A stretch of 64,000 nt of DNA from Polytrichum commune (GCA_950295325.1 OX485803.1:49493554-49557553), one strand, 5' to 3'. Numbered from the stretch's first letter, positions 35,546 through 48,149 are shown. Program-made: numbers and translations. The notes: generated by a model not told the origin, from the sequence alone.

Positions 35546-36414
35546 CCGGATAAAGACATCCAAGTTTCTCAACCTACTTTCCAAATCCAAAGACCCAATG
35601 CACACATATTTGATCACATATGAGCACACATCATCTCCATCTCACTCATGAGACTCCAATGGTTGTGGGAGAGATTCACACAAAATAAAACATGTCATAT
35701 GGCTAGCTTCCTCCAACCATCCCACAAGACTTTGCCACCAAAATACTTTAGCTAACTCAAAGATATGTCACAGTCTTACCAAACAAGAAACCCAAAAAAA
35801 CGCGATTCCAACAACAACCACCAAACACTTGACCCATCTACATTAAACATACTAATAGAGGCCTACCAAATCACACAATCGTAAGACTCCTCATCACTCA
35901 TAACACAACTCACACAATGCAACTCACCACACAATCACGACATAATCCTCAGCTCATCTGGACTAGCAAAATCCTCAAAATGGATGGATGTTGGAATAGC
36001 ACACCCACCATACCACAAATGCACCATAGAAGCTATCCACTAGGCAAGAATGACCACCAAAGAAGACCCTCCCACCACGCCCAAAAATCTTAGGAACACA
36101 CAAAGATATGCATCTAGTCCTTACCATCCCCCCAAACACCTTAAAATACAATCCCACACTTGAATGGCCCCAATACCTACACCAACACGAAAACCAATAC
36201 ACATCAATAACATGCATCCACAACCAAAGAACTCCTCTAAGAAACCAACAACTAATTCAAAACCTTATAGCCAACATCTTGGAACTTTACAACAAATGTG
36301 AAAGCCAACCCCATACACCCATAGATTATAGAGTCAAATTCAAATAACTATGGTGAGCAACCCCCAAAACCACCCCCATCAACCTTACATAGCAATACAA
36401 CCCCCCTATTTGAC

Positions 36415-36780
36415 ATGTTCTATCACATAATTACCCTTAAATATAACCGACAACAATGCATATACACAGATGGTTCCTTCATATTGCCAAGCGAACACAA
36501 CATAAGAAACATTGTTGGCTCAGGAGTATATAGTCCAAATAATGACCTCCGTATTGCAAAAACACTCCGTGGACTATCAAACATACTTTGCACAGAACTC
36601 TATGCTTTATTCATTGTCCTCACTGCCACAAAAGACCAATCGCAAAACACATACATGCTTATTGACAACCTTAACAACTTATACCTCATCAACAATCACA
36701 TCTGCCACCCTTCATACCAACACAACCACCTCGATGAACTACTTATCTCAACTATAGTACACAAGATTCTATGGATCTAA
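36415..36780 (+). pseudogene. LINE RNase H domain fragment
   Basis: A 121-codon open frame with CIYTDGSF (first catalytic Asp), LSNILCTELYAL (Glu) and MLIDNLNNLYLINNHI (second Asp, in place of TDSxNN). It corresponds to the region upstream of and overlapping the start of the copy at 2687. The following HTGxxGNExAD motif is broken (36,790-36,850). Confidence 0.85.
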
Positions 36781-37860
36781 CACAACATAACAATACAAAA
36801 AGGTTTGAACTAGAATCTCAGGTAACAAAATCATAGACCAACTAGCAAACGAAGGAACCACCCTCAACAAACCAACCCCCACACCCCACATAAACATCGC
36901 AAACACCATACCTTATTGGCTCCATGGAATCCCAACAAGCAAACATCACAGAGAAATCTGCAACTTCCAAACATACATAAACAAAGTACCACTTTGAACA
37001 AGAACTACAAATTGCATAATCCAAATCCACATATATCGACAAATGGGTGTCTCACAAGCAAATCAAACAAAAACTCCCAAACCACTTCTGGAAAGCCTTA
37101 GGCATATTTGATGCATAAATTACACAAACCTTAAAATTTGGATATGTCCAATACATGGGTAACCACCAAAAGAACATATTTTGGCCCCTAACATATTTCA
37201 ACCCCAACTGCACACTTTGCCCAAACCACGAAATTGACACGTGGCTACACCTACTCTCCACTTGCACCCACACACACATAAAAGGCCTTTACATAGCCCG
37301 ACACAACAAAGCAATACACCAAATAGCCCACACACACCAATCCAACAAACACACAAGGTGCTATACCCTAATAAATGTCAGCAAGCACAATTGGCTCCAA
37401 GACATCACAATCCTAACATGGATAATGCAATGCACATGCCTCCCCAACATATGCACATGCATGGCCTGGCTAAGACATGACATATTATTTATACTAGGGA
37501 CCCCCATAAATAGCCATACACCCATCCCTCTAAACCCATCAAACACCATATAATTCATATAATTCATCTGCTTTCATGATAGATTCCCAAATATTGCCAT
37601 AGGAAAAAATTAAACAAATATGACCCACTCATTCAAAAGTTAAAATTGCGGAATGGAATATCAACCCCTTCATTATTGTCACAGTTGGGTTACGAGGAGC
37701 CATACACCCAACCAAAACAAACAAACCAAAAAAAAAAAAAAAAAACCTCAAGAAGTTAAAAAAACTCATGAAACAAATACATCACATAGCCATAAAATAC
37801 CGCACATGCCTTGGTTTAAATAACAAAAAGCTCAACAACAACCAAGCCCAGTTGACTTGC
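36781..37860 (+). pseudogene. LINE C-terminal zinc-knuckle / endonuclease-like region (broken)
   Basis: The segment 37,155-37,553 reads GNHQKNIFWPLTYFNPNCTL, CPNHEIDTWLHLLSTC and RHNKAIHQIAHT, matching the copy at 2.7 kb. The RPD and IEFKYC motifs are lost or shifted (RHDILFILGTP is retained). A long A run interrupts 37,727-37,746. Confidence 0.75.
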
Positions 37861-38050
37861 CCCACGAACGTATTCATCAAAAACTCACAACCCCCCCCCC
37901 CCCCTCTCCCCCTTTGAAACTATTATCAAAGGAGCCCACCTCCTGTAAGGTAGAAAGTATGCCTACCATGTCACTTAGTAAAATATGATCAGGGTAAGGA
38001 AGAATAGGCTCCCATTCATGTCACTCCAAATAAAAAGCATTGATGTTATT

Positions 38051-39200
38051 TTTATGTACTTATCACCATCACTAAATGTGATCCTAATAATTGTCATTCC
38101 TTGTTTAAAAAATTGGGCATAATAGATTTACGATGTTGCAAGAATTGTCACTTACGAAATGGTTTTTCGTCCAAATTACAATTATCCATGACAATATTTC
38201 ATTACATAATTGCTAGGATGCAGAATTAAGAACTTTGTTTCAATAACTAGGATGAGATTTCATCCCAATTCCAATTGAATATCACAATACTTGTAAAAAA
38301 ATATTCATAAGAAGTGTCATTAGAAAAATTACCAATTTGACATAAAAATATCATATGTCACTAAACACAATATTTAGTGTAGTGCCAGAGTTGGCGGCTT
38401 GGGGTTCATAGCATTTATGCAAACTCATCCATCGTGGATGAAGGGGCTTTACATTAATTATCCCAAGTAGTGTGTGCTACTATTTGGAGTAACGAAGTGC
38501 AATAATGTCCTACTCAAGATTTCAATTTTTACTAGCGAAAGTTTAATAAGTTGTTCGGACATCATAGAACATACATGACTTTGCTTGGTAACATATTACA
38601 GTCTCATTAATGTTCTCCGCTTTTAATATGACATGTTTGGTCGTGCTGGAAGTGTCGTATTATCCAAATGTCATATTTTGCATAATATGACATTTGGGCC
38701 TCAAATGTCGTACTATCGAGGTTTTTCAAGAAAATAGCATGTTTCAATGTAAAATGTCATTTTCAATACATTATGAAGATACATAAGTATGCAAGAACAT
38801 TTTTATTAGAGAAATGTGCTCACAACGTCACACAATGTGGATTTTATATATATATATATATATATAGTTCCATGATAATGCCTTCACCATATCACACATT
38901 ACGAAGGTGAGATCTATTGTCTTTTGATTATGTTTGTTGATGTTGGATATTGACATCTTGTTTAATTTATCCATAAAGGATTGCATGTTCTTCACATCTA
39001 CAACTAAAAACTCCTCGGGATGCTTAGAATTGATTCTAATTGGGCATACTCATGGGTTTTGAGGAACCTCGATTATTTGTGTTGGATGGTCGTCCACATC
39101 ATTCCCCTCCATTGGCTCTTAATTCAAATCTACACCCAAATGGATTTCTCTACCCTATGCCAAATCCACCAAGTCAACCATGTTGTTCTATGCATAAACA
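38051..39200. other. Intergenic sequence with TA microsatellite and a CACTA-like end
   Basis: A (TA)n tract lies at about 38,845-38,866. Near 38,364-38,392 the sequence AACACAATATTTAGTGTAGTG looks like the right end of the CACTAC...TTTAG family also seen at 5.6, 23.2, 44.1 and 62.8 kb. 38,600-38,760 has repeated AAATGTCATATTTTG and ATATGACATTTGGGC blocks in both orientations. Confidence 0.45.
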
Positions 39201-39209
39201 AATTTCTTT

Positions 39210-40250
39210 CCTACTTATTGCACATAGTACACAATAGGCATTCTTCACTTCCAATTTTCAAAGAGGAAATGAGACTTGCCAATTCAATTGTTACTTCTTT
39301 CGTTCTCGATTTCTCACATTCATCATCCATGGCAAAATTGGCACTCCAATCTACAAGTAAAATCTTGGACATCCTCCACCTATTTTGTATGGTTTGGGTA
39401 TTCATCTTTCCCCACACTTGAGAGCACCACACAATAGCTTGCTTTACATTAGGCACTATTTTCCTAAAATCATGGTGAGTAGTACAAGAATCAACTGAGA
39501 GAGAACCCATTCCAAAAGCTTCTTCCTATATTGAACTAAATGAAGCAAGTATTCCTTGATCCAAGAGTTGTACCACACTTGTAACACTAGGTGGTAAGAA
39601 AAATGTAGTATTATTGCTCAACTGCAAGCTTGAAAAACCAAATGATTCATCACTACCAACATGCTCAAGGGAATGAGTAACCGATTTGTCCATAATTAAA
39701 GACCTTCCCCTTTTGAGATTTGAGATTTACATTGAGGCTCATCTAATCCAACTGACAAATAAATCTATGCCATTTGGTTTGCAAACCACCACACATAATT
39801 TGTTGGCAACCACCTTCCAAAGCATCTTGGGGTAGACATTTGTAAATAATCATAGGTTTCAACTTGTATGTGCATGTTAGCTTTATAGTATGAGCAAGAG
39901 TGAGATGGTCCGTTTGAACTTTGCGCCCACGAACTTTTCCTTGCGCTAGTGTCTTGTTTGGTTGGGCACAAAAAAATAAACCAATCTCATCCATGTTGTA
40001 AACATTTTCCAGTGCCATAACCAATGCGAAGGAGGTCAGTCCTTACCAAATTGTGTGCAAGTTGTTTTGTGTAGAGACGTGGTCATCAACACCGATAGTG
40101 TTGAAAATATAACCGAAATGAAAAGTGTCTACCACTCAAGACTACTATCATCTCCAGAGCCAAGAAATTGAAGAGCGGCATGGGCAAATCTAGGAGTATG
40201 AGTCAGCGAGGACTACAATATCCAATCTAAAGAGTTGTGATAATCAAGTG
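39210..40250 (-). pseudogene. pogo/Tigger-type DDE transposase relic
   Basis: The minus-strand reading 40,024-39,743 contains VYNMDEIGLFF (first Asp), KTLAQGKVRGRKVQ, DHLTLAHTIKL and KLKPMIIYK, the typical core of CENP-B/pogo-like transposases (DDE_1). A shifted frame adds YVWWFANQMA. Further along the minus strand, LPPSVTSVVQLLDQGIL (about 39,542-39,620) and QAIVWCSQVWGKM...QTIQNRWRMSKIL (39,430-39,350) match the post-catalytic region. The second Asp block lies in a damaged stretch. The N-terminal DNA-binding part is not recognisable. Terminal repeats could not be set. An Emigrant-like MITE of the same superfamily lies at 49.7 kb. Confidence 0.75.
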
Positions 40251-41346
40251 TTAGAACCAAGTTCGAATCAAAAAGAGAAGTCAACAATTTCATGATACTA
40301 GTTTACAAATCAAAACAATCCATGTATCCTTCAATCTCCATCCAAACCCAAAGACTCAAAAATATATTGTATGTTTTGGAACCAAGGATTAAAACAATTA
40401 TTTTGAGTTAACTTAAGTTAACCCATTGATAAATTCACCACGTACTCCCCGATCTCAAAAGAAAATCCTCAATATGGATCCCACCACTTTGCATCCATAT
40501 ATGACATATCGGGCCTAAAATATGTCAATATTACAAGCATCGCAGTCGTAATGTCGGAGCAAATTAACACTAGAAAGCTTGGTTGGCAGAAAATGTATCA
40601 TATAATCAAGGTTTCGTAGTAGTTGAGTGTCGTATCATCGGGGCTATACTATAAAAAATTATAGCAGTGCGTAACTCCAAATAGTAACGTGCATGAACAA
40701 TCAATATAGTGAAAAACAAGTCCCCTACACGGTTGAGGGCCGATTCATTCCAGTTGGCTATTGGTAAAAAAATTTGGGGTCTTTGATGCCATTTATAAAG
40801 TCAAATTATCTAAAAATACTTGGTTATTTTCAGACTACAAAATAGTTCCCTGCGTTTTCACCTTGCTAGTGGATGAGTTTATGCAGACACCATGAAGCCG
40901 TAGCTGGATCTGCCCTCGAAGTACGGTAAGTGTTACTAGCCTAGGCACTCGAGCCCGAATAAACTATTTCCCAATGTACTAAAATAAAGGGTCTTCCCAT
41001 CTCTCCAAAATATATTGAGGTGGGAGCATCCTGGAATAAAGGGTAGAGATTTCGGGGCTTGATCCGCGTGCACATGGAACTACGTCTAAGGTAGAGGAGA
41101 CTAATGTGGACACCTCCAACTCTATGGAATCATCCAGTTGGTGGATTCAAGCATTAGAAGTTTGAGCAAGTTAGCCAGTGCGAACTATGACCAAAGGATT
41201 TTGAAATCACTGGAATCAGAGTTGAGGAAGGTGTTGATCTAGGCTCTCGAATCAGAGATTCCTAGTTTCCCAATCTAGTGTTACGCGGGGGGGGGGGGGG
41301 GGGACTCTTTCATAATTCAATGTTGTGTAAGTGGACGACATCACCA
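40251..41346. other. Intergenic sequence with a G17 run
   Basis: No gene is seen. A homopolymer of 17 G lies at 41,287-41,303, next to the TIR element that begins at 41,347. Short blocks with ATGTCATAT-type motifs near 40,500-40,640 echo 38.6-38.7 kb and might be the opposite edge of the pogo element. Confidence 0.4.
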
Positions 41347-41812
41347 CACTCTAAACCCCGTAGTATCACACCTGTGGCAACCAAAGTGCACGTGATATGA
41401 CAAAGTTTTGTAGTGTTAACATGGACGCGTGATACTATAAATTTAGTGTAGCATGTGACACTATGGAATAACACAAAGTGCAGCATTTTAATGGTGTGGT
41501 GTGGTCCACTCCACTTGGCCTTCCTAGGCGATGGGACATATGCATGCACCAACATTCAACAAGTGGCATAAGAACAAGAAGAAGAAGAATAAGAATAAGA
41601 AGGTGACACTCCACATATTGACACATGGCACAATGCGAGGGTGTGGGTTGACTTCTTTGGTGCTTTGCATTAATGACAAAATTCATGATATAAGGGAGAG
41701 AAATGTGACAATAAGGAGTGGAATTTGAACAACGAACATTCGTTCCCCTAGGGTTTGAGGATATTAGAGAGTGAGTGACATTATGCAAGTTGATATTATA
41801 GAGTTTAGGGTG
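41347..41812. mobile_element. Non-autonomous TIR element, copy 2 of 2
   Basis: A 466-bp relative of 21,962-22,445 with ends CACTCTAAACCCCGTAGTAT and, inverted, CACCCTAAACTCTATAATAT. Its interior is shared throughout (GGCAACCAAAGTGCACGTGA, the AAGAAGAATAAGAATAAG tract, GCGAGGGTGTGGGTTGAC). Neither copy encodes a transposase. Confidence 0.75.
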
Positions 41813-43240
41813 TAGTAGATTCTACACAAGTCATTTGCGAATACAAACCAAATTTAATGCCAATACTAATTGTGTCATGTCTCTAAAGTGGTCACGGGCA
41901 GGATAAAATGTTGTTGCATTGGCTTTTTCATTATAGAATACCCACAATACAAGTTGGTCGGCACTTCACAACCACATGCCGCCTCCTAATTCTCCAAGCT
42001 CCCCCACAACAATTAAGTGTGTTAGGGCTCGGTGGGTGCACTCCTGATTATGGAGGATGGTGAGTGTAGTTTGATTTTTGTGAAGGTGACTAACCCAAAT
42101 ATCATCAAGGTGGGGGCTAAACCAACATGTATTACTCATCCACCGAATTAGAGCGACTATGATGCCGATTAGGCACCATAAATAGGTATTTGATTAAGGA
42201 AGCTAACCAAATTTGTGTCATCTACCTTATAACCTAATTAGGCCCCAATCAAAACCAATGTTCGGAGATATTTATGGGCTTAAGTTGATTGGTTGATATC
42301 CTAGTTTTTCCAAGTCCAAACAATTAAATCTTGACATCTTTTGGTTTTTCTTTCTTAAATTGGGGTATATTACGGTCTAAGATGACCCTGTATTATTGGA
42401 TGATAATGGAGAGGTGCTTAAAACCATATGGAGTGGTGGGCGGTACGATTTCCGGCCGTGAAATCTCCTTTGTACTTGATGCTAAAAAAAACTACATCAA
42501 TCATCACAATTGGTGAAAGGCATCTTATACTCGTATATAGCGAGGAAAATTGGTGAAGGTGATACTAAATTTTTTTACGCTATGAAATGAGCGCCACCAA
42601 AAGATCTAGCAACCATTATTCACCTTGGCACTACTCACTAAACATACTATTCATAACAACACTATCACTTAAACTATGGGCATTATTTATCATGGCACTA
42701 TCCATTAACAAACACGTGTCTGCATACAATTTGTTTTATTACTCTACAAGCACCCGAGCACGCACTCATTTTCTTGCAATGTATGGCAAATGAGCATGTA
42801 TTCATGAATTTAGTATCACCCAGTTAAAAACTTAGCCCTCACAAATTTTGAGACTTGGCAAAATAGTGTGTGTTTTGGGAATTAGTACCACACACACTAA
42901 TTGGAGTAATCAATGTAGCAAGGTGGCCACACACCTCTTTTTTCCTTGAATAAATAATTAAAATAACAAATAGAAACATATTCTATAAATTCTTCTAAAA
43001 TACTTGGTAATTTTCTTGAAATCTTGAACTTCATTCATTTTTTTTTCAAACTCGGCCAATTCATTTGTAACATCATCGATCATCCCATTCAATGTGTGTC
43101 ACTGTATGAGTCACACAATGTTGTTTACAAGTATTCAATGAGAAATGTAAATATTGTAACAAGCAAAGTAATCATTCATGTTCTATAGTGTCTGAAAAAT
43201 CTTTTGAACTTTCGTTAGTAAAGTTGGAACTCTTGAGTAC
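41813..43240. other. Intergenic sequence, no gene seen
   Basis: Short frames only (61 and 68 codons at 42.3-42.8 kb), without domains. Nothing else is supported. Confidence 0.5.
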
Positions 43241-43467
43241 TACACCAAATGTGATATTTAGTGTGACTTACTATTTGGAATTACAACGTGCTAGATCTTT
43301 TTACTATTGGAATAATTTTTTACCAAGTAAAGTCGTCAATATTTTAGAGTACCCAAACTACCAATTTAACATTTTTGGGTAAAACATGAGATATACAGTA
43401 AATAGATATAGCATTAGCATAGTGTAATTCCAAATAGTAAGTCACACTAAATATCATATTTAGTGTA
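43241..43467. mobile_element. 227-bp MITE with ~45-bp terminal inverted repeats, copy 1
   Basis: The ends are near-perfect inverse complements: TACACCAAATGTGATATTTA on the left and TACACTAAATATGATATTTA on the right, both continuing GTGTGACTTACTATTTGGAA. A diverged copy is at 45,077-45,294. It contains no coding sequence. The ends also resemble the CACTAC...TTTAG family. No target duplication is certain. Confidence 0.75.
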
Positions 43468-44498
43468 CTGATTGGGATGATGAGTGGAACACTGCTTAAA
43501 CTTACTACCCACAATGTACAAGTGCATCCTCCATGTGATTCATTTAGTAAATCATTGTTGTAATTGTTTAATATGACTGCCAGGCTGGCTCCTTCCCATA
43601 ATGACCACCACTAACATTCATGCAAAGAAAGTGTTTAATATTAATTCCACCAAAACCCATGCTAGTTTATTTAATAATAAAATAATCAATCACTGGCCAC
43701 TCAGCCACTGACATGTCAGCATACACCCGGTGACTCCTCCCCTCACTGGGAAAATGTGTCTTCACAATTTAGTATGTACTGTTTCATTAATGTAATCCCG
43801 TAAAAAATATTTCACGTGCACCAAGAGTTATGATGTGTTCGGATGAGCAGGTGCTTCTTTATTTACTGTGTTGCAAGGGAGGTAATTAGGTTAGAATTTG
43901 GGGGTAAAGTTTCAATACACCTACCGAGGGAGGGAGGGATGGATGGATGGATGTTCAAAACACGTGTCGAGGGGAGGATGAAAATGTTGATTATTATCAT
44001 AGAGTCCGCAAGTGTTTAATATGAGATAAGTGTACACTTGAGCGTACCTCTCATTCATCCAACTTAAAAGCTATGAATACTATGCAGTTAGTTAAATTAT
44101 CATCAAAATTACACTACATATGATATTTAGTGTCACTATGGTAGCTTTTCAAAGGACACTTCTTATGGATAAGTGAACAAATATTGTCATGGATGATGGA
44201 TGAGTTCATTCGTTGGCTGAAACCTTGCTTTCTCTTGTCAACAACATTTAGCCACTAACATGCAAATGTTGAACAATGTACTTGGTATATAAATTGATCC
44301 CAACAAGATCATCACACATGGTCATGATTGGGGCGAGCAAGATCAATCAAATTACAAGGTGGGTAGAGTTTTGTGACACCTACCGGGAGAGGGGGGGGGG
44401 GGATGGAAACATTGTATACCCCAATGGTTTTATTTTTAGGCTAAGTGACCCCAATCCGGAGACTCTTAGGCCGCCCATACATACTGGTGGTGGGCAGC
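43468..44498. other. Intergenic sequence with repeat fragments
   Basis: A CACTACATATGATATTTAGTG terminus lies at 44,106 and continues with ACACTTCTTATGGATA, which matches the inverse of the sequence near 38,310. It is therefore another fragment of that element family. GATG repeats (GGGATGGATGGATGGATG near 43,940) and a G12 run near 44,391 are present. No gene is seen. Confidence 0.45.
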
Positions 44499-45065
44499 AG
44501 TGAACGGGGGAACTCCGTTCACTGCCACCAGTAAGTGTGGGCGAGAACCGGGGAGAACTAGCGGTTAGTCCACATGAATTGGTTGATTTTGAGAAATTAT
44601 CCAGTTGTAGTTCAAGACTTCAGGAGAATTTTGGTACCTAAAGTTACGAAGATGCACTAGTTGATTTTGAGAAATAATCTAGTTGAAGTTCGAGGCCTCA
44701 CGATAACTTGGTACCTTGAGTTACAAAGATGAACCGGTGAGTTTGAGAAATAACATGGTTGAAGTTTGAGACTTCACGATAATTTTGTACTTTAAGTTAC
44801 AAATATGAACCGGTAAATTTGAGAAATAACACGGTTGAAGTTCGAGACTTCATGATAATTTTGTACTTTAAGTTACAAATATGAACTGGTGAATTGAGAA
44901 ATAACCCAGTTGAACAAGACCTCACAAAACTTATCAAGTGTTCTAGAGGAATATAGAGAATATACCTCAAATTAATAAAGAAAAAACCGAAAGTTCACGC
45001 AACATGTAACCAATCGGACTCGGAAAGAATAGGATTTTAACCGATCATGCCAAAAAAAATTCCAT
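44499..45065 (+). repeat. Dispersed repeat with internal ~77-bp tandem array
   Basis: Tandem units of 78, 77, 76 and 76 bp (44,576-44,653, 44,654-44,730, 44,731-44,806, 44,807-44,882) plus a partial fifth. Each has GAAYYGGTKRATTTGAGAAA, a GTTGAAGTTCGAGACTTCA-type block and AAGTTACAAATAT. The outer parts match the single-unit copy at 13,700-13,935. A hairpin GAACGGGGGAACTCCGTTC lies at 44,503-44,521. Confidence 0.75.
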
Positions 45066-45076
45066 GGACAATTGAT

Positions 45077-45294
45077 CAAATTTGATATTTAGTGTGACTT
45101 ACTATTTGGATTCACAAGGTGCTATATCCTTTTACTAATGATATAAATTTTTACCAAGTAAAGTTGTCAATGTTTTATAATGTCCCAAACTATCAATTTA
45201 ACATTTGTTGGTAAAATATGAGATGTACAGTAAATAAATATAGCATTGCGTAATTCCACATAGTAAGCTTTGCCTAAATATCATATTCAGTGTA
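45077..45294. mobile_element. MITE, copy 2 of the 43.2 kb family
   Basis: The same internal blocks as 43,241-43,467 in the same order (TTTGATATTTAGTGTGACTT, TTTTTACCAAGTAAAG, AACATTTGTTGGTAAAATATGAGAT, TACAGTAAATA). The terminal repeats are more eroded, so this copy appears older. Confidence 0.7.
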
Positions 45295-45359
45295 GTTATA
45301 GAGAGATATGAATTCATGGCCTCTATGTAGACTCACTCATTGCGAAGGTGAAAACGTAG

Positions 45360-45485
45360 TGATTTATCTCGCTTGAAATTATCTCACTCGATATTATGTA
45401 GTAGTGCGGAATTATCTCGCTTGAAATTATCTAATAATGCGAAATTATCTCGCTCAGGATTTTTTAATAGTACGAAATTATAAAG
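45360..45485 (+). repeat. Degenerate tandem repeat (GAAATTATCTCGCT units)
   Basis: Units around RAATTATCTCGCTTGAAATTA recur about five times with variable spacers. No coding or known function. The following 45,486-46,370 holds no recognised gene. Confidence 0.55.
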
Positions 45486-46379
45486 GCGTGTGAAATTACT
45501 GATCGCAGCAGCGAACGAGCGAGTGGCAGGACCAATGCGACCAGTCGCTGCCACTGCTATAAAGTTATAAAAGAGCTCAACCCTGTTGGTGGGAGTCGCC
45601 GACTGGCCTCACCACCAGCAGGTGTGGGGAGGATATCTCTCAACAACGAGACTTCATAAACCAATGCTCTACATATATCTGGGTTTATTCCAAATACCAA
45701 TCTAAGTACGTCCATGGGCACAACATACCCCACCCAAATGGTATCACATCATACATGGTCGAGGATTAGTGCCATTCAGGTAAGTTGAAGATGAAAATGA
45801 TGGGAACCCCATGTAATTTTTTTACAAGCATATTTGACCATGATAGTAACATACACCTAGTAGATTCAATTGGGATGAAACAATCATAAACCTATAACAT
45901 GTAGGATTTCATAGATGCACAACAATGGTTTCATTGCCTATGATGATTCATTTATACATTGAACCATACTTCCCTTTATGAGAGTAGATTTATTTAGTAG
46001 GTCTATTCAGTGATTGAAAGAGAATTCCAAGGCCATTTTAGCATGTATTGTTTGGATGCGGTATGAACAAGGGATAAATGTTTAAATAAACGCAAGCATG
46101 TTTGACAGCCTTGCAGGATCAATTCTTTGATTTTCAAAAAACTATGAATTGCTATCACTAAATTCGTTGGTTAAGTAGGTGGTAGGCTATCATTGTCTTT
46201 TGTGATTAATTAGAATCTATCTTTATTTGTTTCTAAGAGGTTTATGAAAGTATGTGGTGACAATTGTTACTCCAAGCGAAGTAACAACCCACAAGATTGG
46301 CCGGATGGGTGTACTACTCTAGTGCCTTCAAGCAATGACCTTCTAATTCCCATAATGTAGGAGACCAATGTAGGGCCTG

Positions 46380-46820
46380 ATACACAGAATTAATGCCAAA
46401 CACTATTGTATGACACGCATGACACTATTGCATGACACGCATGACATTACTGCATAACATGCAACACATGTACACAAAGCACGAATGCATAATATTGATG
46501 TAGAAGGCTAATGCAAAATAGTAGTGCCAACCTAACACAAAACCTTATGCAGAGGAATAATACCGAACATAGTGCATGAGAGTAATGTAGAAGTTGTTGC
46601 AGAAGACTAATGCAAGGTCTAATGTAGAATCAACTGCAGGGGACTAATATAGAGGGTTAATGCAGCGGACTGATGTAGAACATACAGAAGTTTAATATAG
46701 GAGATTGATGTAGGAGACTAATGCGGATTCCAATGCATAATGTAATGCAGAAGACTAAGATAAAAGATTATTACAGAAGACTGATTTAACAATAATATAA
46801 AGACTAACACATAAACTAGT
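46380..46820 (+). repeat. Degenerate short tandem repeats (GACTAATGYAGAAG-type)
   Basis: Starts with near-identical ATGACACGCATGACAYTA units (46,410-46,450) and passes into many copies of a 10-16 bp motif such as GGACTAATGCAGA. Non-coding in all frames. Confidence 0.6.
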
Positions 46821-47339
46821 GTATAGACTAAGGGAATATCTATTGGAAGGAAAGACCAAGTAATTATTAAATAAGATCCAATAATTTAGGATATCAAAGC
46901 TAATGCAACTAGACAATAACACATATCTTTAATAGGGTTCAAAACCCTATTATTCAACATTCATAAGGTTTCAAAACCTTGTTATTCAACATTCATAGGA
47001 CTCATAAATCCCTTTGTCCATCATTCTTATTTCTATACTTTAACAACTAATTGCATCTACCTACATAGAGAGGAGACAAAGAGAATAGTCGTTCTAACCA
47101 CAAGAGTGAGAGAAAAAAAAACCTAGTCTTAATCACTAGAATGAGAGAATGAGAATGAGCTTTCGCGATCCCTTCGGGGGACTACCTCTTCCAACCACCA
47201 AGTCTTCTTCGCCGTAGATCCGGTCATACCTACATCTAACGGTTGGCCTTCACGGCCGTCACTACCCTAGCCGCCATTATCTAAACCCCTAGATCCAACG
47301 GTCTTGGTTTCCCAACCAGTTGATCCAACGGCCTTCATC

Positions 47340-47690
47340 CGCTCGCCATCTCATCCGTTGACGTCATTCTTTGTTCGTTGTTGTCCTACGTTTACACCTT
47401 CATCCGCTTGTTATATCATCCGTTTAATATCGTCATTTGTTCGTTGTTGTCCTACGTTCAACGTCGTCATGCGTTGTCATTCCCTCATTCAACGTCGTTT
47501 TACGCTGTCATTCATTCCTTCAGGGTTGTCCTACGTTGTCTTTCATCCATTCAACGTCGTCCCACATTGTCATTTATCCATTTGACGTCGTCCTACGTTG
47601 TCCTTCATCCATTCCACGTCGTCCCCCACTGTCACTCATCCCTTCGACGTTGTCTTTCGTTGTCCTTCATCCATTGTCTACATTTCTTCA
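47340..47690 (+). repeat. 31-bp minisatellite
   Basis: Units of about 31 bp of the form TCAACGTCGTCCTACGTTG followed by TCATTCATCCAT recur from about 47,455 to 47,680, with more diverged copies upstream. Because 31 is not a multiple of three, all three forward frames appear open (93, 108 and 87 codons) but encode only repeats of FVVVLR/HSSFHVVPH type. I do not annotate a gene. Confidence 0.75.
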
Positions 47691-47839
47691 TACTAACTAA
47701 TTAACCTAAATATAATTTCTATTCATTGACTTTCTTTCTACTTAGACCACGAATCTTAACCCAACCGCGAGCGGTTTGATTACTTCATGTGGGTAAATAA
47801 TAACATGTTTTTAAAAGATAAAAAATACTTGAGAAGATT

Positions 47840-48015
47840 CTACGCACACCCGCATAGTAACATCTTCTTTGTATCCATCTATAGATTATTCATGTTTTAT
47901 CACTAGCTCAATTTGGGATAGCATCAGTTAATGTAACCAACTGGATTCGAACATGGGTTGGTCCATACCTAATACCAATCTCTTACACAACTCACATCCA
48001 CAGGTGGATGTCTCA
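47840..48015 (-). mobile_element. Possible tRNA-derived SINE, copy 1
   Basis: On the minus strand the sequence carries GTTCGAATCC (complement of 47,943-47,952), a good B-box, preceded by GTGAGTTGTGTAAGAGATTGG. It ends in GYGTGCRTAGAATC and an A/T-rich tail. A relative of the same layout lies at 55,672-55,850. Neither copy has a clear target duplication. Confidence 0.45.
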
Positions 48016-48149
48016 ATAACTAATAGCCACCTATATATTGACTAATTCTAACCACTAACTTCTTCTTTTTTGTAGATTGTGGGCCTTAACTCAACCCGTG
48101 AGCGGTTTGAGTGGCTCACAAAGTATATCAACTGTTGGAGAATTTGTTT

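Larger units (their letters stand above)
33280..38050 (+). mobile_element. Decayed non-LTR retrotransposon, second copy
   Basis: Reverse transcriptase pieces (33.4-34.4 kb), RNase H (36.4-36.8 kb), the zinc-knuckle/endonuclease-like end (37.1-37.8 kb) and the 3' tail with its poly-C tract (37,891-37,904) are collinear with the truncated copy at 2.7-4.2 kb. The copy is interrupted by a solo LTR (34,434-35,545) and scrambled by many stops, one A20-type run (37,727-37,746) and shifts. The 5' end is unclear. It is older than the copy at 2.7 kb, whose frame is still open. Confidence 0.8.

Noticed and set aside
38600-40670. Terminal repeats for the pogo relic (CAGTCTCATT near 38,610 and CACTGCTATAA inverted near 40,668)
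   Set aside because: Similarity is too short and no TA duplication could be shown on the right side.
47304-47704. Three overlapping open frames on one strand
   Set aside because: A 31-bp minisatellite keeps all three frames open; the peptides are repeats of each other.
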